The position numbers and the translations under genes were made by a program. A DNA stretch of 64,000 nt from Rhizobium altiplani (GTDB lineage Bacteria; Pseudomonadota; Alphaproteobacteria; Rhizobiales; Rhizobiaceae), in the NCBI RefSeq assembly GCF_001542405.1, contig NZ_LNCD01000082.1, positions 186,001 through 250,000 on the forward strand, written 5' to 3'. Positions 1 to 8,511 of this stretch are shown here, piece after piece (within the stretch, counting starts at the first letter, position 1; each line of letters opens with the position of its first letter). The notes beneath the pieces were generated by a model, which was given only the letters and a program-made list of their open reading frames with translations, was not told the origin of the DNA and did no database searches.

Positions 1-61
1 CCAGCACAGGCGTCATGCCTGACAGCATTGCCTGCGTGTCTTTGACAGACTGCTTCGTCAT
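1..61 (-). CDS. N-terminal fragment of an unidentified protein (possibly ACT-domain)
   Basis: Only the first 20 codons lie inside the window: an ATG at 61 reading MTKQSVKDTQAMLSGMTPVL and running off the left edge. A purine-rich AGGATTGAG stretch just upstream could serve as ribosome binding site. It follows moeA by about 50 bases on the same strand, so it may be the last gene of the trp-moa operon. The TQAMLSGMTPVL pattern reminds me of the start of small ACT-domain proteins, but 20 residues cannot settle this. Confidence 0.5.
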   Translation of the reverse strand, partial: MTKQSVKDTQAMLSGMTPVL

Positions 62-112
62 CTCAATCCTGCTTTCTATTCCCAGGAAGTAACCAAGGCA
101 GGCTGGACGGCC

Positions 113-1336
113 TCAGCCCAGAAGGTCCGGCCTCAGCATTATCACTGGGCAGGGACTTCCGGCGGGCAGTTCCGGTGCATGCGGTGGACGAACGATCAAG
201 CAGTCGGCCTCGGCGAAGATCTTCATCATGGACGAGTCCTGCTTGGTGAACGGCCTTGTCGCCAGCGCGCCGGATGACGATCGCGACAGCGTGGCTCGGA
301 CATAGTCCTGCCGCTGGTCGTTGGCACGAAGCGTCGCAGCCGCCTCTACGGTCGCGTCGCGTCTGACTGGTGGCAGCGAGGCCAGTTTACGGATCAACGG
401 TTCAAGGAACAGGATCCCGCAGACCAGGCTCGACACCGGATTACCAGGCAGGCCAATCACATGGGTTTCGCCGAGGCTGCCGACCATCAAGGGTTTGCCC
501 GGGCGCATGGCAATCCGCCAGAAATCGAGCTTCATGCCCGATGCGAGCAGCGTTGCCTGCACCAGATCATGGTCGCCCACCGATGCTCCACCGAGCGTAA
601 CGATGACGTCGACGTCGGCCCGCCTTGCGCGCTCGACCGCTGCCGAAATCGCGGCTTTGTCGTCGGGGACGATTCCGAGGTCAAGAACCTCGGCTCCCGC
701 CTTGCGGGCCATGGCAGCGATGCCAAAGGTGCTAGACGCAATGATCTGCGCGGGAGCGGGCGAGCTTCCAGGTGGCAACAATTCGTCACCGGTCGCGAGC
801 AACGCAACGACGGGCTTACGCCAGACATCGAGTGTTGCGTGGTTCATTCCGGCCGCCACAGTCAGGCGAGAGAAGTCCAATACAGTGCCGGCCTTCAGCA
901 CCGCTTCGCCTTCGACAAAGTCCTGGCCGCGAGGCCGGACGTGCTGGCCGGGACGAACTGCAAAGGTCGTGCGGATGCCCCCCTCGATTTTCTCCGCATC
1001 CTCCTGCAGCAACACGCTATCCGCACCGGACGGAACCGGGGCGCCGGTGAATATACGGACGGTCTCGCCCTTGTCGACAACACCCTCAAACCCGTGCCCG
1101 GCGGACGACATCCCTATGAGCTTCAGCTCGGTGCCGGGCTCCGGGGCCTCGTCACCGCGCAAGGCATACCCATCCATCGCAGATGCGTCGAAAGGCGGCT
1201 GGGTCAGCCTAGCCGCAACATCGGTCGCCAGCACGCGACCGTCGGCCTCCGGCAAGGGGACTGTTTCAAGGGTCTCGATTGGCTCAGCACGCGACAGCAG
1301 GCGTTCCTGCGCCTCAGCAACCGGCAGCAAGCTCAT
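113..1336 (-). CDS. moeA: Molybdopterin molybdenumtransferase MoeA
   Basis: MoeA inserts molybdate into adenylylated molybdopterin, the last common step of molybdenum cofactor synthesis in the cytoplasm. The 407-aa product has the usual family length and order: the DASAMDGYA motif of the N-terminal domain at residues 50-58, then the MoCF-binding domain with ATGDEL at 181-186, TLGGASVGDHD at 248-258, GKPLMVG at 280-286 and GLPGNPVS at 295-302. Its ATG overlaps the stop of moaC by four bases (ATGA), so the two are translationally coupled. The domain set and context make the call firm. Confidence 0.96.
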   Translation of the reverse strand: MSLLPVAEAQERLLSRAEPIETLETVPLPEADGRVLATDVAARLTQPPFDASAMDGYALRGDEAPEPGTELKLIGMSSAGHGFEGVVDKGETVRIFTGAPVPSGADSVLLQEDAEKIEGGIRTTFAVRPGQHVRPRGQDFVEGEAVLKAGTVLDFSRLTVAAGMNHATLDVWRKPVVALLATGDELLPPGSSPAPAQIIASSTFGIAAMARKAGAEVLDLGIVPDDKAAISAAVERARRADVDVIVTLGGASVGDHDLVQATLLASGMKLDFWRIAMRPGKPLMVGSLGETHVIGLPGNPVSSLVCGILFLEPLIRKLASLPPVRRDATVEAAATLRANDQRQDYVRATLSRSSSGALATRPFTKQDSSMMKIFAEADCLIVRPPHAPELPAGSPCPVIMLRPDLLG

Positions 1337-1830
1337 TTGCCGTGCTCCGGATGACGAAAGTCTCCTGACTTGCCGCCAGATTTTTCGAGTAGCCGGATGG
1401 ACCCGATTTCCATGGCCTTATCGGTGGCCTTGGCCATGTCGTAGATCGTCAGGCAGGCGACGGAAACGGCTGTCAGGGCTTCCATTTCGACGCCCGTCTT
1501 GCCCGTCAGCTTCGCCGTTGCGGTTACGCGCAAGCCAGGGAGATCGGCATCCTCCGCGATGTCGACCGAGACTTTCGTCAACATCAGGGGATGGCAGAGC
1601 GGGATGAGGTTGCTCGTCTGCTTGGCAGCCATGATGCCGGCAAGGCGCGCCGTGCCGATCACGTCGCCCTTTTTCGCGTTGCCCGCGCGAATGAGATCAA
1701 GCGTTGCAGGCGCCATCCGCACGTGGCCTTCGGCGGTCGCGATCCTTGTGGTTTCGGCCTTATCGCCGACATCGACCATATGCGCCTCGCCGGAGGCATC
1801 AATGTGGGTGAGACCGGATTGGCCGCTCAT
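1333..1830 (-). CDS. moaC: Cyclic pyranopterin monophosphate synthase MoaC
   Basis: MoaC converts the MoaA product into cyclic pyranopterin monophosphate, the first stable intermediate of molybdenum cofactor synthesis. I place the start at 1830 (MSGQSGLTHIDASG), giving 165 aa, the usual MoaC length. The reading frame is open for 20 more codons upstream, but that extension lies inside trpC and looks like shadow sequence. Family signatures visible are LCHP at 78-81, GVEMEALTA at 113-121 and the YDMAK segment at 130-134 that holds the catalytic Asp/Lys pair. The start sits one base beyond the trpC stop, and moeA follows with a four-base overlap. Confidence 0.95.
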   Translation of the reverse strand: MSGQSGLTHIDASGEAHMVDVGDKAETTRIATAEGHVRMAPATLDLIRAGNAKKGDVIGTARLAGIMAAKQTSNLIPLCHPLMLTKVSVDIAEDADLPGLRVTATAKLTGKTGVEMEALTAVSVACLTIYDMAKATDKAMEIGSIRLLEKSGGKSGDFRHPEHGK

Positions 1831-1831
1831 A

Positions 1832-2644
1832 TCACTCGACCGCCTGAGCGGCTTCGGCGAACAGGAGCGCGCGCGTCGCCGCCGTAACATCTTCTTTGCG
1901 CATCAGGCTCTCGCCAACCAGGAACGTGTTGATGCCTACCGCCTGCAGGCGCTTGCAATCCGCGTTCGTGAATATGCCGCTTTCGCCAACCAACAGGCGA
2001 TCCTCTGGAACCATCGGCGCCAGCTTTTCGCTGACTTCGAGGTTGACTTCGAATGTCCGCAGATTGCGGTTGTTGATGCCAACGAGCGGGGAAGAGAGTT
2101 TCAGCGCACGCTCCATCTCCTCGGCGTCGTGGACTTCCACCAGTACATCCATGCCGAGCCCGAAAGCCTCATTCTCGAGGCGCTTTGCATCGTCATCCGA
2201 AAGCGACGCCATGATCAGGAGAATGCAATCGGCGCCCCAGGCACGGGCTTCCTGGACCTGGTAGGTCTCGAACATGAAATCCTTGCGCAGCGCCGGCAGC
2301 GAACACGCGGCACGTGCCGCCATCAGAAATTCCGGCGCGCCCAGGAAACTCGGCGTGTCCGTCAACACCGAAAGACATGCCGCGCCTCCGAGTTCATAGG
2401 CCTTGGCCAGCGACGGCGGGTCGAAGTCGGGCCTGATCAGTCCTTTGGAAGGACTGGCCTTCTTGATCTCGGCGATCAGGCCGTACTGGTCGGCCTCACG
2501 TTTTGCAACGAGCGAGCGGTGGAAACCGCGCGGCCGCGATTGATCCGCCTGCATCGCCTTCAGATCGGCCAGCGACACTTTCGCCTTTGCGGCGGCGATC
2601 TCTTCCCGCTTGTATAGTTCGATTTTCTTCAGGATGTCGGTCAT
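1832..2644 (-). CDS. trpC: Indole-3-glycerol phosphate synthase
   Basis: TrpC closes the indole ring from CdRP in tryptophan synthesis. The 270-aa TIM-barrel protein shows AEIKKASPSKG at residues 58-68 with the catalytic lysine region, then LRKDFMF, a GINNRNL segment and VGESGIF near the C terminus, which together form the phosphate and substrate site. It is a stand-alone enzyme, not fused to TrpF. It lies nine bases after trpD and one base before moaC, so tryptophan and molybdenum cofactor genes share one transcript here, an arrangement I know from other rhizobia. Confidence 0.97.
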   Translation of the reverse strand: MTDILKKIELYKREEIAAAKAKVSLADLKAMQADQSRPRGFHRSLVAKREADQYGLIAEIKKASPSKGLIRPDFDPPSLAKAYELGGAACLSVLTDTPSFLGAPEFLMAARAACSLPALRKDFMFETYQVQEARAWGADCILLIMASLSDDDAKRLENEAFGLGMDVLVEVHDAEEMERALKLSSPLVGINNRNLRTFEVNLEVSEKLAPMVPEDRLLVGESGIFTNADCKRLQAVGINTFLVGESLMRKEDVTAATRALLFAEAAQAVE

Positions 2645-2653
2645 GGCTCTATC

Positions 2654-3670
2654 CTAGTCGATGTCGTTCGACACGGCGACGAGTTTATCGAGGGCTGCCG
2701 CCGTCGCACCGCTATCCAGCGATTGCGCAGCAAGCCGCATGCCATCCTTCAGCATCTCAGCCTTACCGGAGATCACCAGCGAGGCCGCTGCGTTGGCGAG
2801 TGCGATATCGCGGTACGCGTTCTTTGCGCCGCTCAGGACGTCGCGCAGAGCCGCCGCATTCACCACACCGTCTCCACCCTTGATGGCTTCCAGCTGGCAG
2901 GGCTCCACGCCGAAATCCGCGGGAGACAGTTCGAAGGTGCGGATCTTACCGCCCTCGAGTGCCGCGACGCTCGTCTGTCCGGTCGTGGTGATTTCGTCGA
3001 GGCCGTTGCCGTGGACAACCCACACGCTTTCCGAGCCGAGATCGCGCATGACCTCGGCAATCGGAACGACCCACTGCGGCGCGTACACGCCAAGCAACTG
3101 GCGGCGGACACCGGCCGGATTGGAGAGGGGGCCAAGTAGATTGAAGATGGTGCGCGTGCCGAGTTCAACACGCGTAGGCCCAACGTGACGCATCGCAGAG
3201 TGATGCTGCTGGGCAAACATGAAGCCCACGCCAGCTTCGCGAATGCAGCGCGAGATCACCTCGGGCGTTACATCCAGCTTGACACCAAGTGCGGCGAGGC
3301 TGTCAGCCGCACCCGATTTCGAACTCAGTGCCCGGTTACCATGCTTTGCGACAGGTACACCCGCACCGGCCACGATAAGGGCAGCCAGCGTCGAGATATT
3401 GTAGGTCCCGCTTGCGTCACCGCCGGTCCCGACGATGTCGATTGCATCAGCCGGGGCATCGACGGTCAGCATCTTGGAGCGCATCGTCGTCACGGCGCCG
3501 ACAATCTCGTCGACCGTCTCACCGCGGACGCGCAATGCCATCAGGAAGCCACCGATCTGCGAAGGGGTCGCCTGACCCGACATCAGAATGTCGAAGGCCT
3601 CGCGGGCCTCCTCACGTGTCAGAGGCTCGCGGCTTGCAGCCTTCGCCAAAAGCGGCTTCAGATCGGTCAT
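2654..3670 (-). CDS. trpD: Anthranilate phosphoribosyltransferase
   Basis: TrpD transfers phosphoribose from PRPP to anthranilate, the second step of tryptophan synthesis. The 338-aa product is typical in length. The PRPP-binding GTGGD motif is at residues 81-85, the NIST segment at 91-94 and the KHGNRA motif at 109-114. It is not fused to a TrpG amidotransferase, as expected where TrpE carries that domain elsewhere. The gene starts 15 bases after the stop of the PpiD-like gene, so the operon probably begins with that gene. Confidence 0.97.
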   Translation of the reverse strand: MTDLKPLLAKAASREPLTREEAREAFDILMSGQATPSQIGGFLMALRVRGETVDEIVGAVTTMRSKMLTVDAPADAIDIVGTGGDASGTYNISTLAALIVAGAGVPVAKHGNRALSSKSGAADSLAALGVKLDVTPEVISRCIREAGVGFMFAQQHHSAMRHVGPTRVELGTRTIFNLLGPLSNPAGVRRQLLGVYAPQWVVPIAEVMRDLGSESVWVVHGNGLDEITTTGQTSVAALEGGKIRTFELSPADFGVEPCQLEAIKGGDGVVNAAALRDVLSGAKNAYRDIALANAAASLVISGKAEMLKDGMRLAAQSLDSGATAAALDKLVAVSNDID

Positions 3671-3685
3671 GCGCTTATGTTCCCC

Positions 3686-5578
3686 TTAGCGGACTGCCGC
3701 CTGTTCGGCGAGAGGTTGATTGACCGATGCGCCGTACTGCGTCTGCAGCAGGTTGACCATCTGATCGAGAATGTCGTCGCCGGCTGCGTTTGCCGTTGCG
3801 GTGATCTGTTGGTCCTGGTTGTTGAGAACGTCACCCGTCGGTTCCGTGTTGACTTCAGTGACCTTGAGCAGGATCTGGGTAGTCGGATCGCCGCCAACAG
3901 CGCTGGCAATGGTGTCGATCGGGCCCGAGAACGCGGCAATGACACCAGCTCTGCCGAGAACGGCATCGTCGGTGCCGCGGGTGATACCACTCTTGCTTTC
4001 AACCGTAATGCCGAGCGGCGCCGCGATATCGGCCAGCGATGCTCCCTTCTGCGCCTGCTGCTTCAGCTCTTCGGCTTTTTTGGCGAGTTCGAGCTTCTGC
4101 TGTTCGGCGGTCCAGTCGGCGATTGCCTTATCCTTCACTTCGCTGAGCGGCCGATCACGCTCCGGCGTGATGTCGCGGACGTCGAACCAAAGATAGCCGT
4201 CGGTGCCGATCGAGAGGGAAGGAGCGTCTGCCCCAGCCTCAGTCTTGAAGGCAGCCCCAAGAACCTGCTGCTTGGCCGGAATATCCTTGACCTCGTTGCC
4301 GTCCTTATCGAGACCGGTCGCATCGACGGCGTCGATCACGACCGCCTTGAGCTTGAGCTGCTCTGCGATCTGTTCCAGCGTCGAGCCCGACCCGCGCAGA
4401 TCCTCGATCTGATCGTGAACGTTGATGAGCTCCTGCGAGGCGTTGGAAACGGCCAATTGCTTGCGGATCTCTTCCTTGACCTCGTCAAGGGTCTTGACGC
4501 TCTCAGGCTTGATGTTGCTGACACGGACGATGACCGGACCGAACGTACCATCCACAACAGGCGTCGTTCCGCCATCCTTCGAGACGGCGAAGGCCGCGTC
4601 CGCGATCGCCTGATCCGGAACCTTGTCCTTGGAGAACTCGCCGAGGAACACGTCCGCTGCCGTCTTGCCCTGATCGGTCACCAGCTGATCGAACGTCGTG
4701 CCGGTCTTCAGCGCGGCCAGCGCGGCATTGGCAAGATCCTTGTTCTGGAAGGTCAGCTGCTCGATCGTACGGGCCTCTGGCGTGCGGAAGCTCTCCTTGC
4801 GCTTTTCGAAATCCTCGCGGATCTGGTCGTCCGTAACGGAGGCGGCATCGGCGATGTCTTCCGGCTGCAGCTTCAGGAACGCGATCTTGCGATATTCCGG
4901 CGCCCGGAAGCGCGTCTTGGCGCCTTCAAACCACTTGGCGAGCACGTCTTCTGCAGGCGCCTTGATCGGCTCGATATTGGCGTTGGTTAGGAGCAGGTAA
5001 TCGATACCGCGGCTTTCCTGGCGGTAAAGCTTGAGCGCATCGACGAGCGTTTTCGGCGCCGTGAAGCCGTTCGATACCGCGTCGACGATCTGGCTCCGAA
5101 CGGCGACCTTGCTGCGTTCCTTGATGTAATCATCTTCACGAATGCCGGCATTGCGCAGGCGCGACGTAAAGAGGGTACGATCGAACTGACCATTGACCGC
5201 CTTGAAGGCTGGATCGTCGCCGATCAGCTGCGCAAGCCGATCCTGCGACAGGCCAAGGTTCATGTCTTCCGCCAACTGATCGAGCGATGCGCCGGCGACC
5301 AACTGTGCCAGAACCTGCTGCTCCACACCGAAGGCGCGCGCCTGCTCGGGCGTCAGGCGCATGCCGAACTGCTGGCTGAGATTTACGACCTGCCGCTGGT
5401 AGGCGAGGCGAAACTCGTTGACGTCGACGTGCTGGTCTCCGACGCTGACAACCGTCGTGCTCGTGCCGCCCGATATCAGTGAGCGCGACACGCCCCAAAT
5501 ACCAAAAGAGGCGACAAGTAGCAGCATAAGGAGCTTGGCAACCCAGGTGTGAGCAGCTCTTCGCAGAAGATCGAACAT
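3686..5578 (-). CDS. PpiD-like membrane-anchored periplasmic peptidyl-prolyl isomerase
   Basis: This 630-aa protein has a short cytoplasmic N terminus, one membrane segment at about residues 15-34 (a run rich in Leu, Val and Ala ending in SFGIWGVSR) and a long periplasmic part. The region after the anchor (residues 45-200) resembles the SurA/PpiD N-terminal chaperone domain. The middle (about 245-360) reads like a degenerate parvulin domain, and further periplasmic sequence follows. By family it assists folding of exported proteins at the inner membrane. It leads the trpD-trpC-moaC-moeA operon, a pairing seen in rhizobia but without an obvious functional link. Whether it keeps isomerase activity cannot be judged. 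Confidence 0.88.
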   Translation of the reverse strand: MFDLLRRAAHTWVAKLLMLLLVASFGIWGVSRSLISGGTSTTVVSVGDQHVDVNEFRLAYQRQVVNLSQQFGMRLTPEQARAFGVEQQVLAQLVAGASLDQLAEDMNLGLSQDRLAQLIGDDPAFKAVNGQFDRTLFTSRLRNAGIREDDYIKERSKVAVRSQIVDAVSNGFTAPKTLVDALKLYRQESRGIDYLLLTNANIEPIKAPAEDVLAKWFEGAKTRFRAPEYRKIAFLKLQPEDIADAASVTDDQIREDFEKRKESFRTPEARTIEQLTFQNKDLANAALAALKTGTTFDQLVTDQGKTAADVFLGEFSKDKVPDQAIADAAFAVSKDGGTTPVVDGTFGPVIVRVSNIKPESVKTLDEVKEEIRKQLAVSNASQELINVHDQIEDLRGSGSTLEQIAEQLKLKAVVIDAVDATGLDKDGNEVKDIPAKQQVLGAAFKTEAGADAPSLSIGTDGYLWFDVRDITPERDRPLSEVKDKAIADWTAEQQKLELAKKAEELKQQAQKGASLADIAAPLGITVESKSGITRGTDDAVLGRAGVIAAFSGPIDTIASAVGGDPTTQILLKVTEVNTEPTGDVLNNQDQQITATANAAGDDILDQMVNLLQTQYGASVNQPLAEQAAVR

Positions 5579-5795
5579 CGAAACGCAAACCTCGCATTAT
5601 ATTCGCCCGTTCACGGGCAAAGCTTTTGACGTTCCTTAGAACAAAGCCAGCAGGAAATGAAGGGTTATCGCACGAAAACATCTGCGCTATATCTGCAGTC
5701 ATACTGGAGCGCCTGGCGCCGCAAAAGAGACCGGACATCGGAACCTTTCCCAGCACCAATTCGTTGAAGAGCATCCGGAAAAAGAGGAGCAGACC

Positions 5796-6077
5796 ATGGC
5801 CGATATGAAAACCGCCTCCGCCCAGTCCGCAACCGCGCGTGTGAAGGCGGAGATCGCGGCAGACGATCTTTCCGCACAGGTCGCCGCATTGCGCGAAGAC
5901 CTTGCACGCCTGTCCGAAAGCGTTGTGGCGCTTGGACACGGCGCCAAGACCGCCGTCGCCGATGAGGCATCGGTCATGACGGAACGGCTGCGCGACAAGG
6001 TAAGGGAGGAACCTATCTTCGCGCTCGCCGTGACAGCCGGCGTCGCTTACCTTTTCGGATTGATGAGCCGTCGATAG
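5796..6077 (+). CDS. DUF883 (ElaB/YqjD)-like small membrane-anchored protein
   Basis: The 93-aa product starts with an Ala/Lys-rich soluble helix that looks coiled-coil-forming (residues 15-65). It ends in one membrane segment (about 73-89) followed by SRR. This is the layout of the ElaB/YqjD/DUF883 proteins, C-tail-anchored inner membrane proteins that in E. coli bind ribosomes in stationary phase. A GAGG-type ribosome binding site is present (GAGGAGCAGACC before the ATG). It is monocistronic, with its own terminator directly downstream. The family assignment rests on architecture rather than a signature motif. Confidence 0.75.
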   Translation: MADMKTASAQSATARVKAEIAADDLSAQVAALREDLARLSESVVALGHGAKTAVADEASVMTERLRDKVREEPIFALAVTAGVAYLFGLMSRR

Positions 6078-6103
6078 ATCGAACGGCGTTTGACCAGGCA
6101 AGG

Positions 6104-6136
6104 GCCGGGCGTGTTGACGCCCGGCTTTTGGTTTTT
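6104..6136 (+). terminator. Rho-independent terminator of the DUF883 gene
   Basis: Eight-base-pair stem GCCGGGCG/CGCCCGGC with loop TGTTGA, followed by TTTTGGTTTTT. It lies 27 bases after the stop codon at 6077. Confidence 0.88.
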
Positions 6137-6138
6137 AA

Positions 6139-6390
6139 CTAGCGACGAATAACTCGCCCAACGGCAATGAGCAGGCACGCGCCGACGAAGCCAGCAATCA
6201 AATACCCGAGCCAGCCGGCAAGCGCGATGCCCAGCCCAGAGAGGATGGCGTTCGCAACGATCGCGCCCACAATGCCAAGAATGATGTTCATCAACAGGCC
6301 CATGTTGCTGTTCATGAACTTTTCCGCCAGCCACCCGGCAATGCCGCCGATAATGATAGCCGCTACCCAACCTACGCCTGCGTCTTCCAT
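6139..6390 (-). CDS. GlsB/YeaQ/YmgE family stress-response membrane protein
   Basis: This 83-aa protein is almost wholly hydrophobic and Gly-rich: a GGIAGWLAEKFM segment after the first helix, then NIILGIVGAIVAN and LGYLIAGFVGACLL, ending in a basic tail. This is the transglycosylase-associated (GlsB/YeaQ/YmgE) family, small inner-membrane proteins induced by general stress; their biochemical role is unknown. The start is supported by GGAAGGAAAA upstream. The gene runs convergent to the DUF883 gene, and the two stops are only about 60 bases apart around a terminator. Confidence 0.88.
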   Translation of the reverse strand: MEDAGVGWVAAIIIGGIAGWLAEKFMNSNMGLLMNIILGIVGAIVANAILSGLGIALAGWLGYLIAGFVGACLLIAVGRVIRR

Positions 6391-7172
6391 ATGATTTTCC
6401 TTCCAGAGAAACTACGAAGTCAACGCTTGAGGCAGAAATTGAGGCCTCTGTAACGGCCGGGGCAGTGCATGGCAGAAGAGGTATGCTTTTGGCAGCGTAA
6501 GGCAGGTCGAACGCAAAGGCTGCGCAAATGTCCAATGCCGGCAGTGAGACTCAATTCCCCCGAGAGAAAAGATAGGCGATCCGTTTGGTTGCGCAACGCA
6601 AATGTGTTCGCTCTAAAACGAGGACAACGGCAGCAAAGTCTGTGCGATCGACCTCACATCCCTTCAAACACACTTTCCGAACAATTTTCGACGGCCACCC
6701 CCTTAACGCAACCACAACCACTGGACGTCCATTTGCAAAACACTCGACGTGGTGTCGAGTGCGCCTTGAGAGATGCTGAATGGTTCCGCTAGGCAGGCAC
6801 AAATTCGTCAGCTGCCAAGTCGCGAACAAAACAGCGTATCACGGGGTCATCACGTTTTGACGACAACGTCGGAAATGCATACCAATCGTCGTACTTTCCG
6901 GTATATCAGTCGCGTAGGAATAATACCAATATGCGATCAGTTTTGTTCCGGAAGACGAGCCCGGAGCTCTCTCGTCGGATGGCGCCCGCAAAACCCATCA
7001 CGCTTCCGTGGTGGTTTCAGATGGCTGATTATACCGAGAATCGCTTTGCCGACCCCGCTTGTGTCATCGAAAAAGCTCATTCTCAACGAAATCGCGCGTT
7101 TCCTTAAGCATTTGCTTGCTCAACCTGCAATCTATGTCATGGTAGCTTCCTCACATGAGAGGGGTTCTAGCT
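6391..7172. other. 782-bp stretch without a convincing gene
   Basis: Open frames here have no ribosome binding site, no recognisable product and codon use unlike the neighbours. The only structure I can see is a 7-bp hairpin, CACTCGA/TCGAGTG, at 6741-6761 with no T-run. The base composition is more AT-rich than the flanking genes. I found no tRNA, insertion sequence or repeat. Confidence 0.5.
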
Positions 7173-7379
7173 ATGATTAATCTTCAATCGGTTCGTAATG
7201 ACACTACTCATGATCAACGCCTGCTCGATTGCCGCGCCGATGTTGAACCCGCGCTCCATCAGATCATCCGCGATGCGCAACTAAAGGGGTGGGCGCCGGC
7301 GGAAGTGGCGATGGCAATAGCGGATGCAGCGGATGACTACATTCTGTTGTTGGCCAGCAGGAAGGCGACGTCACATTGA
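7173..7379 (+). CDS. Small conserved-looking hypothetical protein (68 aa)
   Basis: The start at 7173 is chosen because GAGAGGGG sits eight bases upstream. An ATG at 7155 is in frame but lies before that ribosome binding site. The product (MINLQSVRNDTTHDQRL...) is acidic and Ala-rich, with a predicted helical segment APAEVAMAIADAADDYILLL and no membrane segment or signal peptide. I recognise no family motif. Short proteins of this general type are common in rhizobial stress loci, but the function is unknown. Confidence 0.55.
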   Translation: MINLQSVRNDTTHDQRLLDCRADVEPALHQIIRDAQLKGWAPAEVAMAIADAADDYILLLASRKATSH

Positions 7380-7743
7380 TAGGCGTCATATTGCTAATGG
7401 GGCGAGGACGACGACACCAGATCTGCGGGCAAGGCAGCAGCATTTGCCCGCAGGAAAGACCTCCGCACATCCAGGCATCGCGGCGCCGGGGTAGTGAATA
7501 GCGTTTCCAGCACGCCAGTAAAGTGATGACATCACGGAGTGGAGTTCAACCCCACTACAGGAGGAAAATCTGTGACCTGTCGGATAATGTCAGGTGAGTT
7601 TCGCTTCATCGTGCCTCACGCCGCATAGCGATGCCCAAGAGGATCTGGAACTCGCCGGCGGTAGCGGATTCATGAACTGTGCCGTCTCGCCCGGGCTTGC
7701 GATTGCGCGCGGTGGTGAGCAATGGCCCTCCGGAGGAGCGCGG
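7380..7743. other. Intergenic stretch with one strongly led 18-codon frame
   Basis: No standard gene is visible. At 7559-7564 there is a perfect AGGAGG followed eight bases later by a GTG at 7572 that opens an 18-codon frame closing with TAG at 7628 (begins VTCRIMSGEF after GTG). Just before it, AGTGG and CCCACT can pair. This may be a tiny leader peptide or chance; I do not call it a gene. Confidence 0.3.
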
Positions 7744-7935
7744 ATGCACAGATTTCTCACATTTCTGGCGGCCGTGGCGCTGATCGGCCTTTCCACAATC
7801 AGCTCAGCCTGCACCACAAGCCCTGATCAGACCTCATCAATCGGGTCGTCATCGGCCTATCTACGCGATCGCTATGTAAATCCAGCCTGTGCAGATGGGT
7901 TCAGACCTAGTAACGGCCGCCCGTGCAGCTATTAG
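7744..7935 (+). CDS. Small exported hypothetical protein (63 aa)
   Basis: I start this gene at 7744 because GGAGGAG lies seven bases upstream and because the product then begins with a clear signal sequence (MHRFLTFLAAVALIGL). A cysteine follows at ISSAC, near position 24. The site is lipoprotein-like, but the residues before the cysteine fit the lipobox only loosely. The mature part is about 40 residues and ends GFRPSNGRPCSY, with two further cysteines that could pair. The family resembles other short rhizobial secreted proteins with a YxxPACADGF-type tail; no function is known to me. Confidence 0.6.
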   Translation: MHRFLTFLAAVALIGLSTISSACTTSPDQTSSIGSSSAYLRDRYVNPACADGFRPSNGRPCSY

Positions 7936-8000
7936 ACACGGACGTGGTGCGAGGACGCAAGGCAGTCGCCGTCCCAAACTATACTAAGTCTTTGATTTCA

Positions 8001-8076
8001 TGGTGAGAGCGATGGGGTTCGAACCCATGACCTACTGATTAAAAGTCAGTTGCTCTACCGGCTGAGCTACGCTCTC
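8001..8076 (-). tRNA. tRNA-Lys (anticodon TTT)
   Basis: Read on the minus strand, the acceptor stem GAGAGCG pairs with CGCTCTC. The D-arm is GCTCAGCCGGTAGAGC, the anticodon stem-loop has CTGACTTTTAATCAG with TTT in the loop, and the T-arm is ATGGGTTCGAACCCCAT. Discriminator A and an encoded CCA end follow (8003-8001). All four stems pair perfectly, so the gene should be functional. Confidence 0.97.
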
Positions 8077-8224
8077 CCTGAAGCCGAGCGGTGCGTCCGG
8101 CTGGAAGTGCGCGGAACATATGCAGGTGCCCCATTGCGGTCAACCAAAAAATCACCGTTCCCTGTGCATTAGGCACATTTCTTGCGACTGGGCCTGAAAA
8201 GGCGACCCCCTGGAAACGGCCAAA

Positions 8225-8376
8225 AAGAAAAGCGCCCGAGGGCGCTTTGTAAAAGTTGGGGGAAACGAGGTCATGAACCGGACGGACGAAAGTTCGAATA
8301 GTGTTGACGACCCGGAGAAAGCGGAAAAATCCGGGTATACTCTCGCGCCGCCGAGTCCGCTTGGCTCGGCTCACAA
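8225..8376 (-). ncRNA. Candidate small RNA next to tRNA-Lys
   Basis: On the minus strand three stem-loops follow each other: GCCGAG/CTCGGC (8370-8350), CCCGGA/TCCGGG (8335-8311) and a nine-pair terminator AAAGCGCCC/GGGCGCTTT (8248-8229) followed by TTTTCTTTTT-like sequence. There is no convincing reading frame between them. A TATATG box at 8388-8383 could be a -10 element, giving a transcript of roughly 150 nt, but I cannot find a good -35. A terminator with no gene in front of it is the main argument. The 5' end is a guess. Confidence 0.3.
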
Positions 8377-8491
8377 TCTCAGCATATAAATGCGCGACGG
8401 ATCAGAAGGTTCCACCGAAAAAGATTTAATCGAATCAATCCTTTCCGAGGCTGGTCGATACCTTCACAAAGTCACATGACGCTCTAGCTAG

Positions 8492-8511
8492 CTCCTTGTA
8501 CAGACAAGGAG
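8492..8511 (+). promoter_or_regulatory. Hairpin that sequesters the Shine-Dalgarno of the 63-aa gene
   Basis: CTCCTTGT (8492-8499) and ACAAGGAG (8504-8511) are perfect eight-base complements around an ACAG loop. The second arm contains the whole ribosome binding site AAGGAG, seven bases before the ATG at 8518. Such a structure could hold translation off until melted or bound. That it is functional is an inference. Confidence 0.5.

Noticed and set aside
6469..6792. A 107-codon plus-strand frame in the long intergenic stretch
   Set aside because: No ribosome binding site, atypical composition and no recognisable motif.
8001..8076. tRNA-Lys as attachment site of an integrated element
   Set aside because: No integrase gene and no repeat of the tRNA end is visible on either side.
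8290..8306. GTTC-N7-GTTG as a second SOS box
   Set aside because: One conserved base is wrong and no gene with SOS logic is next to it.
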